A stretch of 64,000 nucleotides of DNA from Rhabdaerophilum sp. SD176 (lineage in GTDB: Bacteria > Pseudomonadota > Alphaproteobacteria > Rhizobiales > Beijerinckiaceae): the NCBI RefSeq assembly GCF_030143245.1, contig NZ_JARJNS010000005.1, positions 1 through 64,000 of the forward strand. Direction: 5' to 3'. The notes under the pieces are model-generated. The model was not told the origin of the DNA. It made no database searches and worked only from the letters and a program-made list of their open reading frames with translations. The translations under genes were made by a program, and so were the position numbers. Of the stretch, positions 20,601 to 29,118 are shown piece by piece (position 1 is the stretch's first letter; each line of letters opens with the position of its first letter).

Positions 20601-22459
20601 TCGAGATTGGCTTCGAGCCGCGGCAGGTCGATCGCCCCGCCGCGCGCCCGCTCGAGCGTCATGTCGTGGAGCCAATGCGTGGCGCCGCCTTCCGGCACGA
20701 CGCGGTAGGTCCGCTCGTTGATGACGGTGAAACCGAGATTCTCGAGGATCGGCACCCGTCGGGACAGCGGAATCGGGCTGCCATGCGAATACACCTTGAG
20801 ATTCGCGCGGGAATCCGGCTCGCCGCTGCGCCGGAGGAAGTTGAAGGCGAAGGGCAGCGCAGAAGACAGCCGCTCCATCATGCCGATATCGGCGATCGCC
20901 TCGCTGGCGGTAAAGGCCTCGCGGTAGGCTGCATTGAACGCCCCGGTCCAGATCCGGCCCCAGGAGCCGGCCTTGCCTTCCGGCGCTTCCCGTGCCAGCG
21001 CGTCACGGAAGTCATCCGCCCAGGTCCGGACAATGGCGAGGATCCCGGCTTCAAGCGTCTCGCGGTCGATGACCGGCGTTTTGCCCTCGAACCGGCCGAT
21101 AATGTAATGCGTCCGGGAGAGCGGCCCTTCGGGATAGGCCGGATAGGCGGCGGAGACGCGCCCCTCGTAGATTCGCGCCAGGAATTCGCCGATCCGGAGC
21201 CGGACCTGCGTGTCGTAGCGGTCCTTCGGCACATAGACCATGACGGAGACGAAGCGATCGAAGCGGTCGACGCGGGCCAGTGCCCGGAGGCGTGGCCGCT
21301 CCGACAGCGCCAGCACATCAAGCGTGAAGCGGAACAGCGTGTCGAGATCGACCTGGAACAGCTCGTCGCGCGGATAGCTTTCGAGAACGTTGATCAGCGC
21401 CTTGCCGGAATGGCCGGCATGGTCGAAGCCGGCGCGCTCGATCACACGGGCGACCTTATGTCGCAGATAGGGAATCGTGCGGGCCGAGCCGGTATAGGCC
21501 GTCGAGGTGAACAGCCCGACAACGCGCAGCTCGCCCTCCAGCTCACCACTGGCATTGAGGATCTTCACGCCGACATAATCAAGATAGACGCGGCGATGGA
21601 TCCGCGATTTCACATTGGCCTTGGCCACGAAAAGCGGCGTCGGCTCCTTGAGGAAGGTCCGGATCTCGGGTGTCATGACCACGAGTTCGCGGCCGCGCCG
21701 CAAGACCTTCACATCCGGGTCGCGCAGGATGCCGAGCCCTTCCGTCGGGATCGGGTCGGACGAGATGTCCGGGTCCGAGAAGCGATATTCGCGCACGCCA
21801 AGAAGGGTGAAGTTCTCGGCCAGCAGCCAATCCAGGAACTGGACAGCCTCGGCGATCTCGTCTGCCGGCAGCAGGGGCGGCGTCGCCCGGTAACGCGTGG
21901 CGATCTCGGCGATCCGGGTCCGCATCGGGATCCAGTCCGTCACGGCAGCGCGGATCTCGGTGAAGATCACCGCAAGGCTTTCGGCCAGCGCCTGCCGCTC
22001 GGCAGCATCCAGCGCGATGCCGAGATGGATATGGAGCAGGCTCTCGCGCTGCACGGGGGCGAGTTCGCGGCCGGAGGAGGGTCCGATCAGCCGCGCGAGG
22101 TGGCCATCCGGCCTGCGCTCGACCGCGAGGACCGGATGGGCGACGAGGGCGAGCGGATAGCCGCGCTCCGTCAGGTCCGCGAGCGTCGAATCCAGCAGGA
22201 ACGGCATGTCATCATTGATGACCTCGATCAGCGTGCCGGCGCCGGCCGGGAGGTCGAGCGGCTCGACCCGGATCGCGGCATGGCCGACATTCCGGTGTGC
22301 CAGGAAGGCTCTGGTCGACTCGGCAAGGCATTCCCGGACCTCCTGCAACAGGGGGGCGAGATCCTCGGCATCAACCCGCGCGAAAATCAGGGCGGCAAGA
22401 TCCTTGGACGCAGGCGAGGCGCCGGGCGAAATCGTCGCCGGCTTGGAAGCAGAAGACAT
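17693..22459 (-). CDS. NAD-specific glutamate dehydrogenase, large (180-kDa) type
   Basis: A 1588-residue protein of the bacterial large NAD-GDH family, which oxidatively deaminates glutamate to 2-oxoglutarate. It has long N-terminal regulatory regions, the catalytic segment with PVGAKGGFVPKNLPP, DKGTATFSDTAN and SGGSAGYDHKKMGITARGAW, and a long helical C-terminus. The ATG at 22459 (MSSASKPAT) is chosen. A TTG at 22495 has AAGGAT six bases upstream and would add 12 residues, so the start is uncertain. Large GDHs of this type are often allosterically controlled by amino acids. It is monocistronic. Confidence 0.95.
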   Translation of the reverse strand: MSSASKPATISPGASPASKDLAALIFARVDAEDLAPLLQEVRECLAESTRAFLAHRNVGHAAIRVEPLDLPAGAGTLIEVINDDMPFLLDSTLADLTERGYPLALVAHPVLAVERRPDGHLARLIGPSSGRELAPVQRESLLHIHLGIALDAAERQALAESLAVIFTEIRAAVTDWIPMRTRIAEIATRYRATPPLLPADEIAEAVQFLDWLLAENFTLLGVREYRFSDPDISSDPIPTEGLGILRDPDVKVLRRGRELVVMTPEIRTFLKEPTPLFVAKANVKSRIHRRVYLDYVGVKILNASGELEGELRVVGLFTSTAYTGSARTIPYLRHKVARVIERAGFDHAGHSGKALINVLESYPRDELFQVDLDTLFRFTLDVLALSERPRLRALARVDRFDRFVSVMVYVPKDRYDTQVRLRIGEFLARIYEGRVSAAYPAYPEGPLSRTHYIIGRFEGKTPVIDRETLEAGILAIVRTWADDFRDALAREAPEGKAGSWGRIWTGAFNAAYREAFTASEAIADIGMMERLSSALPFAFNFLRRSGEPDSRANLKVYSHGSPIPLSRRVPILENLGFTVINERTYRVVPEGGATHWLHDMTLERARGGAIDLPRLEANLEATLFGIFAGTLESDRYNVLVTEVGLTPREADILRSYARYLRQIGVPYGQIYIADALARYPAATQSLARLFALRFDPDLKERPEDRSRLVDAMQSALLSEVDKITSLDDDRIFRRMLNLIQATLRTNAYQEGRPTIAVKFACDQIESLPLPRPLYEIFVASPQVEGLHLRFGKVARGGLRWSDRPMDFRTEILGLVKAQQVKNAVIVPVGAKGGFVPKNLPPASDRDAWFAEGTSSYKTFVSALLDLTDTILGDTIVPPARTIRYDGDDPYLVVAADKGTATFSDTANAISEARGHWLSDAFASGGSAGYDHKKMGITARGAWEAVKRHFREIDIDIQTMPFTVAGVGDMSGDVFGNGMLLSPQIRLVAAFDHRDIFIDPDPDAAKGFAERQRLFEKPRSSWQDYDPKLISKGGGVFSRSLKKIPLSPEIRTLLGLEGVDATPQAVMTAILKARVDLLWFGGIGTYIRASTESDADAGDRANDAIRITAAELGARVIGEGANLGMTQLGRIEAARRGVQINTDAIDNSAGVNSSDVEVNLKIALSKPEADGRLDREARNVLLASMTDEVARLVLRNNYLQSLALSLTQRLGAAANAELIDLMRALEAEGRLDRKVEFLPGDAEIDARSARNEGLTRPELAVLLAYAKLALYDQLLASNVPDDSYLVEEARRYFPKEVQERFPDSIESHRLRREIVATQLSNAVVNRGGPAIVTRLAARTGRPVPDIARAYALARDVFGILEMNLAIDALDTKIGGAVQLGLYAAAQQHATERMLWFLRNVDFTPGLSVLVTRFRKGVVEVEKKRDSLLSDAAKAHREQALAALSADGVPAALAGRIVDIPVSAAALDATLIAERTGVDVVSAARTIFALADRLDLTGMRSGAQAVQTTDPYERLALDRALSAIEEASRKIAVEAIAKHGPGEKGVALWASAKGELLERTLATIQGLVTGPLNQAKLTVLGGLLGDLVRE

Positions 22460-22610
22460 GGGAAGGGGCTCCGCTGGGGGCAGGGGAAGGCGCAACGATC
22501 CTTGCGGACTTGCAGGTAGACTCTCGGGCGATCATTCTGGTTGTGATGGTGTTGGCCGGAGCGGGACTACGCCCTTCGTCTAATGCGCCCGGCGGCTTTG
22601 GGAGGCAAGC

Positions 22611-23228
22611 GTGCAAGACATGAAAAATACAAAAAAAGTCGACAACCGGCATAGAAATCCGTCGGAAGTCACCGCTTTGGACCTGAAACAGGCCGAACTG
22701 AGCCAGCAAATGGCCTCGTATTTCGAAAAATGCATCGAAAAGCTGGGCTTCGTTCCGAACGTCCTGCTGGCTTACGCGCATGCCATGCCGAAGCTGGAAT
22801 CCTTCGTGTCGTTCTATAACGAGCTGATGCTGGCGCCATCCGGCCTGAGCAAACTCGAGCGCGAGATGATTGCCGTGGCCGTCTCTGCCGAGAACCGGTG
22901 CTGGTATTGCCTGGTCGCGCATGGAGCGGCAGTTCGCCAGCTCTCCGGCCGGCCGGAACTGGGCGAGGCGATCGCCTTCAATTACCGGGTGGCGGATATC
23001 ACTCCGCGGCAGCGGGCCATGCTGGACTTCGCCGTGAAGATGTGTCGGGCCTCGGCCGAAATCGGCGAACCGGACCGGCAGACCTTGCGCGATCACGGCC
23101 TGTCCGATGCGGATATCTGGGATCTCGCCGCAACGGCCTCGTTCTATGCCATGTCGAACCGCATGGCCTCGGCCACCGGCATGCAGCCGAACCCCGAATA
23201 TCACGGGCAGGCGCGGCAGAAGGTCTGA
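22611..23228 (+). CDS. AhpD-like (carboxymuconolactone decarboxylase family) peroxidase-related protein
   Basis: A 205-residue helical protein with the redox motif ENRCWYCLVAHG: C97-x2-C100 and H104, as in alkylhydroperoxidase D-like enzymes. It is longer than a minimal AhpD domain and resembles the peroxidase-related family. The GTG start at 22611 has GGGAGG upstream; ATG at 22620 is an alternative. It is divergent from NAD-GDH and not next to an AhpC gene. The reducing partner is unknown. A role in peroxide defence is inferred. Confidence 0.85.
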   Translation: MQDMKNTKKVDNRHRNPSEVTALDLKQAELSQQMASYFEKCIEKLGFVPNVLLAYAHAMPKLESFVSFYNELMLAPSGLSKLEREMIAVAVSAENRCWYCLVAHGAAVRQLSGRPELGEAIAFNYRVADITPRQRAMLDFAVKMCRASAEIGEPDRQTLRDHGLSDADIWDLAATASFYAMSNRMASATGMQPNPEYHGQARQKV

Positions 23229-23552
23229 GCAGGGCGGGAGGACGGCTTTCGCCAAAAAGAAAAGGCGGCTCGCGCGGGGGGCTCGAGCCGCCATGCCAGC
23301 TTTGGCGCAACCTTTCGGTCGAGGTCGGGAGCAAGGGGGCTGGGGGGCGTAGGGTCCTGCTCGGGACTGCGCTTTGGCATTGATTGCAGTTTTCCCGGTC
23401 GTTGGGGCTGCCCCATGGTCGAAATCAGGCCAAAATGTGAAATCCATCACCAGCGCGTGAGCGAAAGCCCGGTGGAGGAGAAGGGTCCTCAGGCAATAAG
23501 CCGGCTTGCCAGCCGCGGCGGATTCTTCAAGACTGGGATTCGGGAGTCCGGA
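23229..23552. other. Non-coding stretch between peroxidase-like gene and DUF2794 gene
   Basis: This stretch of 324 bases has no convincing protein gene. Near its left end it holds a strong inverted repeat with an A-tract on its left, reading as a terminator on the minus strand (see 23254-23292). The rest is G-rich and shows no clear promoter to my eye. The short reading frame that extends the DUF2794 gene upstream from 23415 lacks a plausible ribosome binding site. A small RNA on the minus strand is possible. Confidence 0.4.
23254..23292 (-). terminator. Leftward intrinsic terminator without an annotated gene
   Basis: A nine-base perfect stem, GGCGGCTCG (23264-23272) and CGAGCCGCC (23284-23292), has an 11-base G-rich loop. 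On the minus strand it is followed by TTTTCTTTTT (complement of 23254-23263). There is no T-tract on the plus strand, so it cannot serve the upstream plus-strand gene well. Confidence 0.6.
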
Positions 23553-23924
23553 ATGAACCAGACGGAAATACGCAGGCAAACCAGCGATGCGACGGTCGTG
23601 CCCTTCACGCCGCCGCGTGTGCCCGAAACGGTCCGCTTTGACCGGAAGGAGCTTTCAGCCATCCTGATGGTCTACGGGCGAAATGTCGCCACGGGCGAAT
23701 GGCGCGACTATGCCATCATGTTCGGCCGGGAGCGGGCGGTCTTCGCCATCCTGCGCCGCACAGGCGAGACCCCGCTCTACCGGATCGAGAAGGATCCGAA
23801 GCGCGCCGAGAAGCAGGGGGCCTATTCCGTGATCGCCCAGGGCGGCCGCATCCTGAAGCGTGGCCATGATCTTGAACGTGTCCTGCGCGTCCTCGAAAAG
23901 CCCGCCCGCCTCGTAGGCGAATAG
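23553..23924 (+). CDS. DUF2794 family protein
   Basis: A 123-residue protein of the alphaproteobacterial DUF2794 family, recognised by FDRKELSAILMVYGRNVATGEWRDYAI and FGRERAVFAI. It has no signal peptide, membrane segment or catalytic motif that I can see. The start at 23553 (MNQTEIRRQ) is preceded by CGGGAG. The gene is alone and convergent with the Bax-inhibitor-family gene. No function is established for the family that I can name. Confidence 0.85.
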   Translation: MNQTEIRRQTSDATVVPFTPPRVPETVRFDRKELSAILMVYGRNVATGEWRDYAIMFGRERAVFAILRRTGETPLYRIEKDPKRAEKQGAYSVIAQGGRILKRGHDLERVLRVLEKPARLVGE

Positions 23925-23928
23925 GCAT

Positions 23929-23954
23929 AAAAAAAGCCCCGGTTTCCCGGGGCT
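23929..23954 (-). terminator. Intrinsic terminator of the Bax-inhibitor-1 family gene
   Basis: Eight base pairs, AGCCCCGG/CCGGGGCT, with the loop TTTC. Reading leftward the stem is followed by seven T residues (complement of A at 23929-23935), so it serves the minus-strand gene ending at 23979. Confidence 0.85.
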
Positions 23955-23978
23955 TCCGCAATCCTCCGAAGGACTGGC

Positions 23979-24773
23979 TTATTCTTCGTTCCGCACGCCC
24001 ATGAGCTGCATGAGCATCTGGAACATGTTGATGAAGTTCAGGTACAGCGTCAGCGCGCCCATGAGCGACCACTTCTGCATGAGCGTCTCGTCACCGGCGA
24101 CGACGTCATACTCTTCCTTCAGCCGCTGCGTATCCCAGGCGGTGAGGCCGGCGAAGACCAGAACGCCGATCACGTTGATGGCGAACTGGAGCGCGGACGA
24201 CTTCATGAAGATGTTGACGAGGCCGGCGATGATCAGCCCGAAAAGGCCCATCAGCATGAACTTGCCCATGCCGGAAAGGTCTTTCTTCGTCGTATAGCCG
24301 AACAGCGACAGGGCGCCGAACGAGGCCGCGGTGATGAAGAACACCTGGCCGATCGAGCCGAGCTTGTAGATCACGAAGATCGACGAAAGCGACAGGCCCA
24401 TGACGGCCGCGAAGCCGTAGAACGTGCCCAGCAGCGCGGTGTAGCTCATGCGCTCCCAGCGGAAGGAGAGCAGGAACACGAAGGCGAGCGGCGCCAGCAT
24501 GATCACCCACTTGAGCGGGCTCGCCCAGATGGCGGCACCGAACGGCGTCAGCAGTTGGCCGAACGCGCGGCCCGCCGCGCCGGCCGGATTGGTGGTGGTG
24601 CCGAGCATGAACGCGCCGATCGCGACGAGGCCCGAAATGGCCAGCGCAATCGACATGTGATTGTAGATGCCAAGCATGTAGGAGCGCAGGCCCTGATCAT
24701 ATTGGGCAGCGCTCATGGAACGGCCCATGCCCGTGGCATAAGGGGCATAAGCGTTGCGATCGTAATCGGCCAT
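23979..24773 (-). CDS. Bax inhibitor-1/YccA family membrane protein
   Basis: A 264-residue multi-spanning inner-membrane protein with about seven hydrophobic helices after a Tyr-rich cytoplasmic N-terminus (MADYDRNAYAPYATG). The C-terminal half includes FGALSLFGYTTKKDLSGMG and AWDTQRLKEEYD, typical of the BI-1/YccA/YbhL family, whose members can act as pH-sensitive calcium leak channels or modulate FtsH. The start at 24773 follows GAGGG; a 37-residue extension upstream is not family-like. It is monocistronic with its own terminator. Confidence 0.92.
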   Translation of the reverse strand: MADYDRNAYAPYATGMGRSMSAAQYDQGLRSYMLGIYNHMSIALAISGLVAIGAFMLGTTTNPAGAAGRAFGQLLTPFGAAIWASPLKWVIMLAPLAFVFLLSFRWERMSYTALLGTFYGFAAVMGLSLSSIFVIYKLGSIGQVFFITAASFGALSLFGYTTKKDLSGMGKFMLMGLFGLIIAGLVNIFMKSSALQFAINVIGVLVFAGLTAWDTQRLKEEYDVVAGDETLMQKWSLMGALTLYLNFINMFQMLMQLMGVRNEE

Positions 24774-24978
24774 CGAACCCTCTTGAGTGCAGACCGGCAC
24801 ACCGGCCGGAGACAAACGGTACCTCGCGACATGCGAAGCTGCACTAATATGGCAAGCTTCCCGCAATTTCTCAAGGGGTTTCATGTTGAAACGAGCAAAG
24901 CGATGTCGCAGGGCAGCCTTGGCGGCCCTGCTTCAAGAAGTTTGTCAGAAAAACGGCAATGATAACCTGAACCAAACC

Positions 24979-27540
24979 TTAGGCATGCCGCAAGTATGGC
25001 GCAGGTTTTTGTCCAAGAAGATGCCAGGTTCCGATCAAGCCCAAAATAATCGTGACCGCGAACGCAGAAATCGCAATCGAGACGATTGTCAACCAGGGAA
25101 CCACGAAATCGAGTCGCATGATCTCGACAACCACAAAGCGCGCGCCGATTGCTCCGCATAACAGGCCGAAAACAGCCGCGATGGCGCCGAGGGCTGCGTA
25201 TTCGACGAGCAGTGCCTTCAGCAGTGTCGACCGTGTCGCACCGAGCGTTTTGAGGATGACGCCCTCCTGTTGCCGGGTGCGGGCCGTGGCGGCAAGCGCG
25301 CCGGCCAGGACGAGGATGCTGGCGACGAGCGCGATTCCCGACGAGGCCCGGATGGCGAGGGCCAGTTGCGAAACGATCTGCTCGACGGCGTTGATCGCAT
25401 CCCGGACCCGCACCGACGAGATCGCCGGGAACCCCTGCGCCACCTTCCGGGTCAGCTCGATCTCCGCCTTCGGATCAGCGCCCGCTGCCGGCGTCAGCGT
25501 CGAGAGGAACGTGTAGGGCGCGCCCTGGAACGTGTTTGGCGAAAAGACGAGAATGAAGTTGATGCCGAGGCGCTGCCAGCGGATCTCACGCAAATTGGCG
25601 ATCTCCGCCGTGATGCGGCGTCCCAGCACGTTGACGGTGATTTTGTCCCCGACCTTGAGGCCAAGCCCTTCGGCAATATCACGCCCGAACGAGACCAGCG
25701 GCGGGCCGCGGTAATCCTCGGGCCACCAGCGCCCGGAGACGATCTCGGAACCTTCCGGCGGCTTGGCGGAATAGGTGATGCCCCGGTCACCGTCGAGCAC
25801 CCAGGAGACACGCTCCGCCGCCTTGTATTCCGATGCGGGCGTCCCGTTGATCTCGATGATGCGGCCACGCAATTGCGGCACCCGTTCGATCGTCGCGCCG
25901 GGTTGCTCCTTTGCGAGGAAATCCGCGAAACGATTCATGTCGCGCGCGGGAATGTCGATGAAGAAGAAGGACGGCGAGCTTCCCGGCAGGGTCGAACGAA
26001 ACTGCCGGCCGAGATTGATGTCGATCAGCGTCAGGGCAACCAGCAGGGTCAGGCCGAGGCCAAGGGAGAGCAGGACCGAAGGCGTCAGGCTGCCAGGCCG
26101 GTGCAGGTTGGCGAGCGCCATCCGCAGGATCGGGTTGCGCGGCCGCGGCGCGATCTTGGCCAGACGCATGACGAGCCATGCGATGATCCTGAGCATGATG
26201 ATCGAGGCAACGGCTGCAACAAGATAGATCGTGGCGATCCGCCGCTCCGAGGCGAAGAGGATGGCCAGCGCCCCGAAACCCGTCGTCGCGGCCGCCAGCA
26301 ATGCCAGATCGAAAAGGCTCGGCCGGAACCGCGCGATCCCGAACGAATCCCGGAAGAGCGCCGAGGCCGCGACAGCCTTGCCCCGTGCCAGCGGCAGGAT
26401 CGAGAAGGTCAGGGCAGCCACCAGCCCGTAAGCGAGGCCGAGCAGCAATTCCTCCCCGTAGACGCCCGGCGCGAGCGGATAGGGCAGAAGATGGCCGAAA
26501 GCGAGAATTGCGAACGCCGGCAGCGCGGTTCCGACGACGAGCCCAAGCAGGGTCCCGATGAGCGCGAAGGCCATGACCTGCGCAAGCGAGGACAGGAAGA
26601 CAAAGGAGCGGGTGGCGCCGAGACTCTTCAGCGTGGCAATCCGCATCACCTGCCGGGAGGCAAAGGCACGCGCGGCATTGGCCACGCCAACACCGCCGAT
26701 CAGCAGCGCCGTCAATCCGACAAGGGTCAGGAACTGGGTGAAGCGGTCGACCTGCCGCTGCAATTGCGGCGAGGCCCGAAGGCGGGTCGTCACCTGCCAG
26801 CCGGCATCCGGCACCGCGGCGGCGATGCCATCGACAGCCTCCTGCAGTTGCGCTTCGCTGGAGGTCGGCCCGAGGTCGAGCCGGTAGGAGAAGCGGGTCA
26901 GCGAGCCGGGCTGGATCAGGCCGGTGCGGTCAAGCGCCGCCCGGCTCATGATAACGCGCGGGCCGAAGCCAAGCCCGCCGGAAAGCTTGTCCGGCTCACT
27001 GGTCAGCAGGGCGGCAATGCGGAACGTCTGGGTGCCCAGCCGGACCCGGTCTCCGAGGGCGATATTGAGCCGGCCCGTCAGGACGGGATCGGCGACCAGC
27101 CCCGGCAGGCCGGCGGCATCGGGCGCCAGCAACATGCCGAGAGCACGGTTTTCGGGGCCATCGGCGCCTGCAAGCTCGAGTTGCCCGGCCAGCGGATAGG
27201 CATCATCGACAGCCTTGATCTCGACCAGCGCGCTTTCGCCCGCCTCGCTGACGGCCATGGCGCGCGACTGGGTGAGCTCGGCCAGCCTGCCGAACCGGCC
27301 GATGGCGGCCTTCTCGGCCGGCGTCGCTTCCCGCTGGATCAGCGTGAAGGCCGCATCGGCCCCGAGGATGACGCGGCCTTCTCGCGACAACCCTTCATTG
27401 AGCGCACGCGACAGCGAGACTACCGCGACGATGGCGCCGACACCGAGTGCGATACACGCGATGAGGATGCCGAAATGACGGAGGGAATGCGGGATTTCAC
27501 GCGCGACAAGGCGCAGGATCAGGCGAGCCGAACCGGACAT
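24979..27540 (-). CDS. FtsX-like ABC transporter permease (YbbP-type)
   Basis: An 853-residue inner-membrane permease with ten or so hydrophobic helices in two FtsX-type blocks. The N-terminal helix is followed by a large periplasmic MacB-like domain, and the internal VGGVGVANAARAFASRQ and the C-terminal helices are typical of the family. A GTG at 27546 overlaps the ATPase stop (GTGA), but ATG 27540 has GGCGGAG at proper spacing. Together with the ATPase upstream and the divergent SGNH esterase this reproduces the E. coli tesA-ybbA-ybbP neighbourhood. Substrate unknown; envelope lipid or lipoprotein handling is inferred. Confidence 0.92.
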   Translation of the reverse strand: MSGSARLILRLVAREIPHSLRHFGILIACIALGVGAIVAVVSLSRALNEGLSREGRVILGADAAFTLIQREATPAEKAAIGRFGRLAELTQSRAMAVSEAGESALVEIKAVDDAYPLAGQLELAGADGPENRALGMLLAPDAAGLPGLVADPVLTGRLNIALGDRVRLGTQTFRIAALLTSEPDKLSGGLGFGPRVIMSRAALDRTGLIQPGSLTRFSYRLDLGPTSSEAQLQEAVDGIAAAVPDAGWQVTTRLRASPQLQRQVDRFTQFLTLVGLTALLIGGVGVANAARAFASRQVMRIATLKSLGATRSFVFLSSLAQVMAFALIGTLLGLVVGTALPAFAILAFGHLLPYPLAPGVYGEELLLGLAYGLVAALTFSILPLARGKAVAASALFRDSFGIARFRPSLFDLALLAAATTGFGALAILFASERRIATIYLVAAVASIIMLRIIAWLVMRLAKIAPRPRNPILRMALANLHRPGSLTPSVLLSLGLGLTLLVALTLIDINLGRQFRSTLPGSSPSFFFIDIPARDMNRFADFLAKEQPGATIERVPQLRGRIIEINGTPASEYKAAERVSWVLDGDRGITYSAKPPEGSEIVSGRWWPEDYRGPPLVSFGRDIAEGLGLKVGDKITVNVLGRRITAEIANLREIRWQRLGINFILVFSPNTFQGAPYTFLSTLTPAAGADPKAEIELTRKVAQGFPAISSVRVRDAINAVEQIVSQLALAIRASSGIALVASILVLAGALAATARTRQQEGVILKTLGATRSTLLKALLVEYAALGAIAAVFGLLCGAIGARFVVVEIMRLDFVVPWLTIVSIAISAFAVTIILGLIGTWHLLGQKPAPYLRHA

Positions 27541-27542
27541 GA

Positions 27543-28286
27543 TCACTCCGCCAGAGCCGGTGCGCGTTCTTCGACAATCTTGCCTGCCTTGAGCCGGACA
27601 ATCCGGTCGCAGCGTTCGGCAAGGCCGAGATCATGGGTCACCAGAAGCAGGGTCGTGCCGCGGTCGCGCTTGAGCGCGAAGAGCAGGTCGACGATCTCGC
27701 GGCCAGTGCCCTCGTCGAGATTGCCGGTCGGCTCGTCGGCGACGAGGATGGCCGGCCGGGGTGAAAGAGCCCGCGCCAGAGCCACGCGCTGCTGCTCGCC
27801 CCCCGAAAGCTGGCCGGGATAATGGTCGAGGCGCTGGCCAAGCCCGACCGAGGCCAGTTCGGCAGCGGCCTTGTCGAAGGCCTCGCGGTCACCGGCCAGT
27901 TCCAGCGGGACAGCCACATTCTCGAGCGCGGTCATGGTGGGAATCAGGTGGAAGGCCTGGAAGACGATGCCGATCCGCCGGCCGCGAAACTGCGCCAGCC
28001 GGTCTTCGCTCAGGCGGGTGATCTCCTCGCCGGCAATCGTGACGCTGCCCGAATCCGGACGTTCGAGCCCGGCCGCTGTCATCAGCAACGTCGACTTGCC
28101 GGAGCCCGACGGCCCGACAAGACCGATCGCCTCGCCCTGTGCCACCGAAAGCGACACACCGCGCAGGATATGCACGCGGGAGGCGCCTTCCCCGAGGCTG
28201 AGATCCACGTCGCGCATCGCGATGGCGGGCGGCGTCGCTGCCGGCTCGAGGCGTTCGGGCTTGTCCTGGAGAAGGGGAGATAACAT
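27543..28286 (-). CDS. ABC transporter ATP-binding protein (YbbA/LolD-like)
   Basis: A 247-residue ATPase with Walker A GPSGSGKST, Q-loop FQAFHLIP, signature LSGGEQQRVALARAL, Walker B ILVADEPTGNLD and the switch histidine in LLVTHD. It resembles YbbA/LolD/MacB ATPases that drive mechanotransmission rather than channel transport. The FtsX-like permease gene follows with overlapping codons, so the two form one transporter. Confidence 0.94.
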   Translation of the reverse strand: MLSPLLQDKPERLEPAATPPAIAMRDVDLSLGEGASRVHILRGVSLSVAQGEAIGLVGPSGSGKSTLLMTAAGLERPDSGSVTIAGEEITRLSEDRLAQFRGRRIGIVFQAFHLIPTMTALENVAVPLELAGDREAFDKAAAELASVGLGQRLDHYPGQLSGGEQQRVALARALSPRPAILVADEPTGNLDEGTGREIVDLLFALKRDRGTTLLLVTHDLGLAERCDRIVRLKAGKIVEERAPALAE

Positions 28287-28337
28287 CTTGCAAGGGTCCG
28301 TCTGCGAAAAAGGGTTGAGCCCAATGTGGGAAGGAAC

Positions 28338-29027
28338 ATGGCTTTTGTCAGGAGATACGCAGTGAGAATGGCGTTCGGTTCTCTTTCCGCCGCGTGGCGG
28401 GCCGGCCTGTTGCTGCTGGGCCTTGCCACGGCCATGGCTGCAGATCCGTCGGATGCAGCAGCCCGCACGCTGCGGCTCGTAGCCTTTGGCGACAGCCTTT
28501 CAGCCGGCTACCAGTTGGCCCAGAACGACGCATTCCCCAGCCGGCTGGAGGCCGCTCTCAAGGCACGCGGTCACAATGTAGTGATCGAGAATGCCAGCGT
28601 GTCAGGCGATACCGCCAGCGGTGGGCTCGAACGTCTTGACTGGGGCGTCGCCGAGGATACCGATCTCGTGATCCTCGAACTTGGCGCGAATGATGCTCTC
28701 CGCGGCATCGATCCGCGCATCACAGAGCAGGCGCTCGACGAGATCATCACCAAACTCCGGTCGCGGAACATCCAGGTCCTGCTTGCCGGGATGATGGCGC
28801 CCCGGAATAATGGCCCGGATTACGTGGCAGCCTTCGATGCAATCTATCCGCGCCTCGCTGAAAGGCACGGCATCCCGCTTTACCCCTTCTTCCTTGACGG
28901 GGTGCAGGGTCGGGCGGATCTCAACCTCGCCGATGGCATCCATCCCAACCCGTCCGGCGTGCGCGTGATTGTCGAGCGGATCCTGCCCGTTGTGGAGAAG
29001 ACCCTCGCTGCCCTGCCCGCGCGCTGA
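28338..29027 (+). CDS. SGNH-type arylesterase / TesA-like lysophospholipase
   Basis: A 229-residue exported hydrolase. The N-terminus (residues 1-34) is a hydrophobic signal peptide ending near AMAADPSDA. Blocks of the SGNH family are present: FGDSLSAG with the nucleophilic Ser, GANDALRG, and DGIHPN with the catalytic Asp and His. The start ATG 28338 has GGGAAGGA upstream. It is divergent from the YbbAP-like ABC genes, the same functional association as tesA-ybbAP in E. coli. Short acyl esters or lysophospholipids are likely substrates. Confidence 0.92.
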   Translation: MAFVRRYAVRMAFGSLSAAWRAGLLLLGLATAMAADPSDAAARTLRLVAFGDSLSAGYQLAQNDAFPSRLEAALKARGHNVVIENASVSGDTASGGLERLDWGVAEDTDLVILELGANDALRGIDPRITEQALDEIITKLRSRNIQVLLAGMMAPRNNGPDYVAAFDAIYPRLAERHGIPLYPFFLDGVQGRADLNLADGIHPNPSGVRVIVERILPVVEKTLAALPAR

Positions 29028-29118
29028 AACAGGTCCGCCCGGGCGAATCGGCTTGCCAAGCGCGCCCCGCTTCTCTACCGGCAGGAAAAACCGGTGCAGG
29101 ACCTGCGGGGAGGATGAC

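Noticed and set aside
17849-22519. A 1556-codon open frame on the plus strand opposite the NAD-glutamate dehydrogenase gene
   Set aside because: The minus-strand frame contains all family motifs of NAD-GDH. Long antisense frames are common in GC-rich genes, and this one has no recognisable domain.
24892-24950. Imperfect GC-rich inverted repeat between the Bax-inhibitor-family and permease genes
   Set aside because: It has no T-tract on either strand and mismatches in the stem, so I do not call it a terminator or RNA.
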